DNA from: JBBDIO01 sp040880365
Lineage (GTDB): Bacteria; Chloroflexota; Anaerolineae; Caldilineales; Caldilineaceae
Direction: 5' to 3'
NCBI GenBank assembly: GCA_040880365.1
Contig: JBBDIO010000059.1
Coordinates: 1-45,295, forward strand
Length of the DNA stretch: 45,295 bases
Under the pieces are notes generated by a model. The model did no database searches. It was not told the origin of the DNA and saw only the letters and a list, made by a program, of their open reading frames with translations. Numbering within the stretch: position 1 is the stretch's first letter; every line of letters begins with the position of its first letter. Made by a program: the position numbers and the translations under genes. Shown here one piece after another: positions 31,816 to 39,800 of this stretch.

Positions 31816-34800
31816 CTAGAACAGAGAAAGTTGTTGGCCCTCTGCCCTGGATTGAATCATCGGGCGGGGGGCCATTTGTTGCACGGCCTTGAGCGCGGCT
31901 TCAATATCGTCTACAAAGCGCGAGAGGTGGGGTTCTGTGGTGCGCCCAAACAGGCGACGGCGGCGGGCGTGGGTCAGAATCAAACGCGCCTGGGCACGCG
32001 TCATGCCCACATAGAACAGCCGTCGCTCCTCCTCAATGGCAGCATCTGAAACTGCCATATCTGCCTCAATCGTGCCATCTTCTGCCCGTGCATCCTCTGT
32101 AGTGCCCTCTGGCGCGACAGGTGCAGTTGCCGCGCGGGCAGCAGAGACAGGCGGGACATAGGGCAGCAAGCCCTCCTCGCACCCGGCCAGAAAGACTACG
32201 GGAAATTCCAGACCCTTGGCCGCGTGCAGCGTCATCAGCGTCACCCGGTCGGCGCGGGGATCATAGCCATCGGCAGGCCGCGTCAGGGCCAGCGCCTCTA
32301 AAAAGGCCGCCCACTGCGCGCCAAAAGACTGGGCGCGCGCGTGCAAGTCAGCAAAACGCGTGGCGTGCAGCGGCGGAAAATGCCCAGCGTGTTCGGACAG
32401 AAAGGCCCCCAGACGCGTTAGCGCACTTTGCACAGGGGCAGCAGACAGCGCCTCCCCGTCGGCGGGAGCGAGCAGCGTGGGCCAAAAGCGGGCCAGCAAT
32501 TGGGCGCGCGTGCTCAATTCTGCCGCCGCCCTGCCATCCTGCGCCACAGCGCTATCGCCCGCGGCCAAATCCGTTACCAATTGCTGCAACACCTGCCCAG
32601 CATCACACGCTGTGGCATCACACGCCGCGGGATCACAGTCTGCGGGCAGATGGGCATCCAGCCAGGTTGACAGGTCGCGCTGGAGTTGCGCCAGTTCGTG
32701 GGGCGCGGCATCCCAGGCCAGCAGCCGCAAGAGGGCAACGTGGGTGGTGGGCGTCTGTGCCCATTGCAACGCGGCGATCAGCCAGCGCATATCGGCATGG
32801 GCATAGGGGGCAGGCCCGCCCACTACCTGATAGGGAATGCCCGAACGGTCCAGCGCTTCGACCAGCGGCGCGGCCTGGGCGTGCAGACGAAACAACACGG
32901 CGAAATCGCCAAATGTGCGCGGCGCATCTTCGGGGCTGGCGGCTACATTTGGGGCGTCCAAGAGCCTGTTCGCGTCGGGATTGCCACCCGCGCCGCCATC
33001 CACGCGCCCCGAATCCAGCGAAAAATGGCTGATGCCGCCCACCATCTGTTCGATGCGATGCACGATAGACTCGGCTTCGGCGCGGTCGGTGGCAGCAGCA
33101 CAGACATCCAACTGCACCATTTCGGCAAAGTCGGACCAGAGTTCCACGGCCATGCGGTCAGGGTTTTTGGCGATGACCTGGCGCGCCGCGGTGAGCAGCG
33201 ATTGGGGCGACCGATAGTTGCGCTGGAGTGTAAAAATGGTGGCATTGGGAAAATCTTCGGCGAAGGCGAAAAAGTGGCGATAGTCGGCCCCGCGAAAGCC
33301 ATAGATGGCCTGATCCGGGTCGCCAATCGCACAAATATTCGTGGCAGGACCGACCAGTTGGCGCAGAAAACGCACCTGTGCCGCGTTCACATCCTGATAT
33401 TCATCCACCGAAATCCAGCGAAAGCGCGCCTGCACTGCCGCCCGCACCGCGGGCACTTCTTCCAGCAGACGCACACTCAACGCGATGAGGTCATCATAGT
33501 CTACCAGACTGTTGGCGCGCAGTTGCGCATCATAGGCGGCAAGCGTCTGGGCAAAATCGGCAAAATCGCCCTCATCTGGCCCAGACGCAGACGGGATTGC
33601 ATCTACATCCGGCAGATCCAACCGATTTTTGGCGTCGCTAATGCGATCACGCAGGCGGGCGCGGTCGCGCACGCCCAGGTCGGGTGTGGCCGCCGCCAGC
33701 AGCGCATCCTGGGTTTCCCCATCGGCAATGCCAAAGGTGGGCGACAGTTCGATGCCCAACGGTGCGAGCGCGTCGCCATAGTCGCGCAGAAGCCGTGCAC
33801 CCAGGGCGTGAAAGGTCTGCACCGTTAGGCGGCGGCCCACGGTGTCGCCCAGACGCGTACGGAGGCGCGTCGCCAGCTCTTCGGCGGCTTTGTTGGTGAA
33901 GGTAATCGCGAGAATAGATTCCGGGGCAGCCTGGCGCCCCTGCACCAGCCACGCAATGCGCGTGGTGAGGGTGTGCGTCTTGCCTGTGCCCGGTCCGGCG
34001 ACAATTAACAGCGGGCGGTCGGTACATTGCACCGCCGCGGCCTGTTCGGCGTTGAGCTGTGCCCACGGCGCGCGTTCGCCTTCGGGCGCGTCTTCACCAT
34101 TGCCCACCGGCCCACCCATCCGCACGCCCACCGGCGCAGGGGGCAGCGACGGCAGCGTTCCATCGTCAAACAGGGGCAGGGGTTGCCAGCCATCTGGATC
34201 GGCAAAAGTGGGTGGATCTGCAAGCGTGGGTGCGGGGGGCGGTGTGCCATTCACGGCAACCGCAGTTTCAGATTCAGAAGCGGGATCTGGCACAGGATCG
34301 GACACTGGCGCAGCTTCCTCGCCAAACAGGCCCAATTGAGGAATTGCGCTGTTCGCCAGGCCCAGTTCGGGGGCCAGAACTTTAATCGTGCCATATTCCC
34401 CATCATAGCCGCCTTGCACCAGCACATTGCCGGCGCGCATACGCGCAATGCCTTCGGCCAGGGGTTCGCCGCCCACCTGGGCAATCTCCGCCGTGGGCAC
34501 ATGGCGCAAAATCGCCAGCTCGGACCCCAGCAAAGCGAGCAGACGATGATAATCCTGTTGCACACGGCGGCTTTGGGGGCCGACGCCATGCACCTCGGAC
34601 AAAATTTCGGGCAGGGGGATCAGGCTGACAAAGGGATGCACGCGCGCCGGTTTGCCGCCCGGTGGCCGATCTGCCAGCCGTTCGACGCGATGAGAAACCC
34701 CCACCGTTACCGGCTTGCCGCACACAGGGCAAATGCCGCGCTGCGCCAGTGTTTCCAGCGGTGTCCACGCGATACCGCATTTGCGGTGGCCGTCGTGGTG

Positions 34801-35721
34801 ATATTTGCCCTCTTCGGGGAAAAACTCCAGCGTGCCACCAAAGTGGGCAGGATCCCCGCTGCGCAGCGCGTCAAAAATGGCGGCATAGCTCAGTTCGCCA
34901 TAGAAAATCGTGGCTTCGCGCGCCAATTTCGGGGGCGAATGGGCATCGGAATTGGAGACAAGCGTATAGCCATCGAGATTGGAGACGCGCCAGTTCATGG
35001 GCGGGTCGGAGGATAGGCCGGTTTCCAGGGCAAAGATGTGCGAGGTGAGATCACCAAAGCAGGCTTCGACCGAATCAAAGCCCGATTTGGAGCCGAGCAT
35101 AGAAAACCAGGGCGTCCAGATATGCGCGGGAATCAGCGCGCACGCATCATCCGCGGCCAAAACCAGTTCCAGCAGATCGCGCGAATCCAGGCCCAGAATT
35201 GGCCGGCCATCGGCGCGGATATTGCCGATCTTCTCCAGCGCGATCTGGATGGATTCCACAGCCTGCAACGTGGGCGCAAAAATCAGATTGTGGACTTTGC
35301 GCACATCGCTGCGCCCCGGCTCCGCCGTGCGGGCCTGGGGATCCGGGCGTTTGTAGATGTTGCTGATTTCGCCGGCCAGCAGAAAACGCACCTCTGCCCG
35401 ACACGCCGCGGGGACCTGGGCCTGGACGGCCGCGGCAAGTTCGGGCTTCAGACGGAAGAGACCCGGCTCTGCGGGTTCCAGCTTATCCCGGATTTCCTGC
35501 AACCACCCCGGATGCGAAATATCGCCCGTGCCCACAATCTGCACGCCCTTTAGCTGTGCCCATTGGGTAAGGTGCTCAAAATCCAGATTTTTGCTGGTGG
35601 CGCGGGAATAGTGAGAATGGATGTGCAGATCGGCGATGCGTTCATGGCGGCGACCTGGGGCGTGACCTGTGGGGCAACCTGCATTTGTTTCTGGCTGGGG
35701 CACGGGCGTCTGGGTTGACAT
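31816..35721 (-). CDS. EndoQ-like PHP-domain nuclease fused to UvrD/PcrA-type DNA helicase
   Basis: 1301-residue DNA repair protein. Residues 28-455 form a PHP-fold domain matching the TIGR00375/endonuclease Q family: DLHIHSHYSRATSKNLD (H33, H35), VGTGDISHPGW (D67), AGEISNIYK (E118), KVHNLIFAP (H144), LGLDSRDLLE (D179), IPAHIWTPW (H200), LVSNSDAHSP (D259, H261) and a zinc-finger-like CPVCGKPVTVGVSHRVERLADR with C315 upstream. Endonuclease Q nicks DNA 5' of deaminated or abasic bases. Residues 555-1301 are a complete SF1A helicase: GPGTGKT (576-582), VDEYQD (772-777), GDPDQAIYGFRG (800-811), TLHAAKGLEFPVVFLAG and YVGMTRA. Clamp-type motifs: QLGLF at 462-466 and QLSLF as the last five residues. 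Start: frame is open to 35847, but a -10 at 35794-35799 and poor sequence before MSTQTP favour ATG 35721. No good ribosome binding site there. Confidence 0.88.
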   Translation of the reverse strand: MSTQTPVPQPETNAGCPTGHAPGRRHERIADLHIHSHYSRATSKNLDFEHLTQWAQLKGVQIVGTGDISHPGWLQEIRDKLEPAEPGLFRLKPELAAAVQAQVPAACRAEVRFLLAGEISNIYKRPDPQARTAEPGRSDVRKVHNLIFAPTLQAVESIQIALEKIGNIRADGRPILGLDSRDLLELVLAADDACALIPAHIWTPWFSMLGSKSGFDSVEACFGDLTSHIFALETGLSSDPPMNWRVSNLDGYTLVSNSDAHSPPKLAREATIFYGELSYAAIFDALRSGDPAHFGGTLEFFPEEGKYHHDGHRKCGIAWTPLETLAQRGICPVCGKPVTVGVSHRVERLADRPPGGKPARVHPFVSLIPLPEILSEVHGVGPQSRRVQQDYHRLLALLGSELAILRHVPTAEIAQVGGEPLAEGIARMRAGNVLVQGGYDGEYGTIKVLAPELGLANSAIPQLGLFGEEAAPVSDPVPDPASESETAVAVNGTPPPAPTLADPPTFADPDGWQPLPLFDDGTLPSLPPAPVGVRMGGPVGNGEDAPEGERAPWAQLNAEQAAAVQCTDRPLLIVAGPGTGKTHTLTTRIAWLVQGRQAAPESILAITFTNKAAEELATRLRTRLGDTVGRRLTVQTFHALGARLLRDYGDALAPLGIELSPTFGIADGETQDALLAAATPDLGVRDRARLRDRISDAKNRLDLPDVDAIPSASGPDEGDFADFAQTLAAYDAQLRANSLVDYDDLIALSVRLLEEVPAVRAAVQARFRWISVDEYQDVNAAQVRFLRQLVGPATNICAIGDPDQAIYGFRGADYRHFFAFAEDFPNATIFTLQRNYRSPQSLLTAARQVIAKNPDRMAVELWSDFAEMVQLDVCAAATDRAEAESIVHRIEQMVGGISHFSLDSGRVDGGAGGNPDANRLLDAPNVAASPEDAPRTFGDFAVLFRLHAQAAPLVEALDRSGIPYQVVGGPAPYAHADMRWLIAALQWAQTPTTHVALLRLLAWDAAPHELAQLQRDLSTWLDAHLPADCDPAACDATACDAGQVLQQLVTDLAAGDSAVAQDGRAAAELSTRAQLLARFWPTLLAPADGEALSAAPVQSALTRLGAFLSEHAGHFPPLHATRFADLHARAQSFGAQWAAFLEALALTRPADGYDPRADRVTLMTLHAAKGLEFPVVFLAGCEEGLLPYVPPVSAARAATAPVAPEGTTEDARAEDGTIEADMAVSDAAIEEERRLFYVGMTRAQARLILTHARRRRLFGRTTEPHLSRFVDDIEAALKAVQQMAPRPMIQSRAEGQQLSLF

Positions 35722-35793
35722 GGCAAAAATCGCGGCTGGTGCGCAAAGATACGCAAATCTATACGCAAACATAAATGTGCAGAATTTTGCCCC

Positions 35794-35822
35794 ATTATAC
35801 CCCCTTTGGGCTGGCATCCCCA
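35794..35822 (-). promoter_or_regulatory. Candidate promoter of the EndoQ-UvrD gene
   Basis: On the minus strand a perfect TATAAT (35799-35794) lies 17 bp downstream of TGGGGA (35822-35817, weak -35). The predicted transcript start near 35787 leaves about 65 nt of leader before ATG 35721 and would exclude the longer reading. Confidence 0.45.
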
Positions 35823-35847
35823 TCCTGCGCGCACCGAGACACCACAC

Positions 35848-36083
35848 CGGATAACGCGGCGGGAAATGGGGATAGCATATCGACCCCTACCCTAATCTAT
35901 ACCCTCAATTTAGATGAATCTACACAGACAGCGCACCGCGCGAGGGCTATAGTGGCAAGATGAACAGGCAGACCAAGCCAACCAATCCGGGTGTGCGCAC
36001 AGGAACCTCACCAGATTAGCCCAGACCGGATTAGCATAGAGATGCACGGGTTAGCATAAAAATGCATGAAAAGGAGCAGAACC
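35848..36083. other. Intergenic region between divergent helicase fusion and small stress-type gene
   Basis: No gene seen. Just before the plus-strand gene an imperfect repeat is present: ttagcatagagatgca (about 36031-36046) followed by ttagcataaaaatgca (about 36051-36066). The second copy runs into the ATG at 36066. Confidence 0.5.
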
Positions 36084-36512
36084 TTGGAAGAAAAATCATT
36101 TGAATTGCAGGCCGCAGACAATCATGTCATCGGCATTGCCGCCACCCCCGAAATCCGCGATGCCATCCTGGAAGGATTGGTAGCCGAAGGCTATCAACGC
36201 GACGCCGATGTGAATGTATTGCACGGTGAAGAAGGGATGCGCGTCATCGATCCCGATGGCGAATATAGCGGACCGTTTGGCAAGCTGTTGCGCGCGTTTC
36301 AGAAGTTTACAACGGGCGTGGATGAGCGCACGCTGGAAGCCATGAAGCAAGCCTTGTTGACGGATCAATATATCCTCACCGTGGATATGGACGACAATGA
36401 TGAAACCCGTGAGGAAATCCGCGATGAGATCCACGCGATTATGCGCCGCAACGGGGCCACAAATATCTTTTTCAATGCGCCCTCATACATTGAACTGTTG
36501 AGCGGGTGGTAG
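36084..36512 (+). CDS. Small acidic protein, general-stress-like domain, unknown function
   Basis: 142-residue cytoplasmic protein, strongly acidic. Pattern: HVIGIAATPEIRDAILEGLVAEGY (beta-alpha), DADVNVLHGEEGMRVIDPDGEY, GPFGKLLRAFQKF, then YILTVDMDDNDETREEIRDEIHAIMRRNGATNIFF. The HGEEG...IDPDG...G signature and alternating beta-alpha units resemble small stress-associated hypothetical proteins with a GsiB/17M-like fold. That is from memory of sequence style only, so treat function as unknown. Start choice: AAGGAG (36071-36076) lies inside the frame opened by ATG 36066 and is 7 nt before TTG 36084, so the TTG is the better start; the ATG would add six residues (MKRSRT). No clear partner gene. 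Confidence 0.7.
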   Translation: MEEKSFELQAADNHVIGIAATPEIRDAILEGLVAEGYQRDADVNVLHGEEGMRVIDPDGEYSGPFGKLLRAFQKFTTGVDERTLEAMKQALLTDQYILTVDMDDNDETREEIRDEIHAIMRRNGATNIFFNAPSYIELLSGW

Positions 36513-36637
36513 ACGCGCCCAGACTATACGTCCATGCTATACACGTTCATGCTATACGCCCAAGCCATATACCCCGAACCATAAATAGGCCGCGCAAGCC
36601 GCGACGAAGTCCTGCGCAAATCATAGTCCCCCATTTT

Positions 36638-36675
36638 GCACCCGGCGCGCACAGATACCTGCACGCGCCGGGTGC
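36638..36675. terminator. GC-rich hairpin, likely terminator of the preceding small gene
   Basis: Perfect 12-bp stem (36638-36649 with 36664-36675), 14-nt loop, no T-run downstream. It lies 126 bp beyond the stop at 36512 and 35 bp before the promoter candidate of the next gene. Confidence 0.55.
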
Positions 36676-36709
36676 GTGCGCGTTCTTCACAAAATCAGAC
36701 AAAAGACAG

Positions 36710-36738
36710 TTGACGCCCACAAGGCATTGGGGCATAGT
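36710..36738 (+). promoter_or_regulatory. Candidate promoter of the membrane hybrid kinase gene
   Basis: TTGACG (36710-36715), a 17-bp spacer, then CATAGT (36733-36738). The -35 matches five and the -10 four of six consensus bases. It gives a leader of about 150 nt. Confidence 0.5.
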
Positions 36739-36892
36739 AACGTCGTATCGCGATTATGCGAGCAATTGTGCGCAAATGCGTTCCCGCGCTGCCGCGCCCG
36801 GCGTGGTTGGGAAGACTCCGATCAAAATGAATGCACAAACCGTAATACGGCAATTTGTGATTTTAAGCACTTAGACGCACAGCCCGTTTCTA

Positions 36893-39800
36893 ATGGATTA
36901 TGCTCTTTTCGCCAGTGGTCTGGCCTTCGCATTATTGGCAGTAGTAAGCTTTGGGTTGGCAAGCCAAAAAGATCGCTTGCCGTGGCAATGGTTGGCCCTG
37001 TTCGGCGTGTGCATGGCCGCGCATCAATGGGCGACACTGCTCTTTTTTCTCACGACCCCGCTTGCTCAAAACTGGATAAGCACCGGCATTGCGCTGATAG
37101 GTTTTGGCGCGCTCTGGATTTTTGGCGCGCGGGGAGCGCAAGAGTCGGCAACCGCCCGCCACGATGGCCGTCCACTCTATAGTCATCCACTTTATAGCCA
37201 ACTCCTCTATTTCGGCGCACCTCTTCATTTCGGCATACCGCTTCTGTTGGCAGGGGCGGTCTATTTTTTTCTGAGTCCGGCAACTGCGTTGCTCGTCGCG
37301 CTGGGCGGGACAGGACTGGTTGCCGCTGCCCGCACCCTGCGCACCCTGCACAGCATCACATCGGGCCACGCATCCGGCATGGTATCTGGCAGCACACCCG
37401 CCGGCGCGCCTGTCGCCCCCACACGGTTGCGAGACGTCTTGCTGGTGAGCGCGGGCCTGAGTCTGGCGAGCGCGGTAGCGTGGGCATGTGTAGTTGCCCT
37501 GGGCGCCATCGATTGGCGCTGGACAAAGATCTGGTCGGCGTGGGGGGGCACCGAATTGACCGCGCTGGCCGCGTTCAGCCTGTGCGTCTGGGCACTGAGC
37601 CTCTGGTGGATCAAACGCCGTCAAAGTACAGACACAAGGCCACTCGCCACAGAGTCAACCGATAGCCGCTTGCCGACCACCCCCGTGCCTGCCACGCCGG
37701 TACCCGGCACCCTGCGCACCCTGTTGCGCACATGGGACGAATGGCTGTTGATGAGTCTGCTGATCGAGATTATGCTGTTGGGCTGGTTTGGTCTGCTCTA
37801 TTTTGATCGCAATCACCGCGCCGATCTCAACGGCGAACTTTTGCAGGCCGCGGCCAACATCGCCACGGGACTGGCGCCCCACGAAATCAGCCACCTCACC
37901 TTTTCGGCCCAGGATGAAAACGATCCGGTTTACAGTCGTCTCCAGAATCAGTTCGCCGCCCTGCTGCGCCTCTATCCCGATATCGAACGCATTTATCTGA
38001 CGGTGGCAAGCGAAGACGGTTTTCGGCTGGGAATCGTGCAAAACGCCACTGGCGCAGCGTTGCGCCCCACCTGGCAGACAGGCGCAACGCTGCCCGGTCC
38101 GCAACCGACGCTGCAACGCGTCTATGAAACCCGCCGCCCCCAATCGACCTATACCGATTCCAACAACATCAATTCTACCTATCTGAATTTCGGCCCCAAT
38201 TTTGTGGCGCGCCCGGAATCATCTGGCCTGGATGTCATCGCGGCCTATGCCCCTATCCTTGCCGCCGACAGCAGCCAGGTCGGCGCAGTGTTGGGATTGG
38301 AGATGCACGAAAACACATGGTATCACGTGCTACGCCAGCGGCGCGCGCTCTATATCGTCGCCGCCAGCCTTTTGGCGCTGGTCTTTCTGCTGGCGATCGC
38401 GCTGACACTCTATCGGGGGACATATCTCAAAATCGCCCCGATCTGGTTGCTGCACCCCGAACCCCTATTGATTTTTTTGTTCACGCTGGCCCTGGCGACG
38501 GGCAGCAGCTATTGGATGCATCATCGGATTCTGCGCACCAGCCAGGGCGAATTTCTGCGCGCCGCAGGTGTGCAAACCCGCACATTGGCCGATGCCCTTA
38601 TCTATCTGAATTCGGAAGTCAATGGCATTGCCCGCTTTTTCAGCGGATCCAACTATGTAGACCGCCAGGAATTCCGTGAATTTGTTGCGCCCATCCTGCG
38701 CGATACACCGGCGGCCCGCACCTTTGAATGGATTCCCGCGCTGACCGGCTACAATGCGCTGCGCGCCGCCACCGCCCAGGCCCACCGCACAGGTGTAGAA
38801 GATTTCCAGGTGTTTGGGCTAGACGCAGCCAATGCGCCCTATCCCATCTTCCCCCCAAACACCCCCACCGCTACCAACACAGACACAGACACAGACACAG
38901 ACACAGACACAGACACAGACACAGACATAAAGGAAACCGCCAACGTTCGCTATCTGCCCATCTACTATCTGGAATCTCTGGATACAGACGCAGCCGCCCG
39001 CCTGGGGCTGGATCTGGCAAGCTTGCCAGAAACGCGCAAACGCATGGAAGAAGCCGCGCTCGCCAGACTGACCACCGCCAGCCGCGCGCTCATGCTGCCC
39101 AACTCAGCTGGGGGCCAGATGGCGGATCTGCGGGTCGTGCGGGCTGTATTCCACAATCGTGGCGCGGACTCGACGACCGACGACCCATCTCTGCGCGGTT
39201 TTGTGGCAGGCGAATTGAGTCTGACCCCGGTAATGGTCGGCGCAATGGCAAGCACCTTTGAAACGCTGGATTTATTCTTTCATGTGGTCGATGTATCTGA
39301 CCCGGATGCGATACACGAAATATCTGCCTATCCCACCGAGCATAGCACATTGGAATCGCACACATGGGAATCCAGTTTTCACCCCGCCACACCGTGGAAC
39401 TACACGCCTTCGCAAATGCTGCCGCTATTGCTTTTCGGGCGCACCATCGCCATCATTGCCGAACAGCCCAATGCCGCCTACATACAACCGGCGCTGCGAC
39501 TGCCGTTGGCGGCGCTGGTGTTGATGACCATCACCGGCGCCAGCCTGGCCGGATGGGTATATTTGCTGCGCCGTTCGCAATGGCGCGCCGAAGAAATGGT
39601 TGTGCAACGCACCGCCGAGCTGCGCCACACCTCCGAGGAACTGGCGTTGCTTTCCGACAACATCGATACCCAAATCTGGTATCTGCGCACGCCCGACACC
39701 TATGGCGCAGTCAATCGCGCCCATGCCCGGTTTTTGGGACAGGAAAAAGCCGCGCTGGAAAATCGCCCGCTGTCGGAACTGTTGCCCGCGCCCGAAGCCC

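Larger units (their letters stand above)
36513..36892. other. Intergenic region with hairpin and promoter before the large membrane kinase
   Basis: No supportable gene. It starts with imperfect 15-bp tandem units around ctatacacgttcatg (36521-36558), then a strong hairpin (36638-36675) and a promoter candidate (36710-36738). Confidence 0.55.

Noticed and set aside
35722..35847. N-terminal 42-residue extension of the EndoQ-UvrD protein from a GTG at 35847
   Set aside because: The segment contains a perfect TATAAT, has no family similarity and no ribosome binding site.
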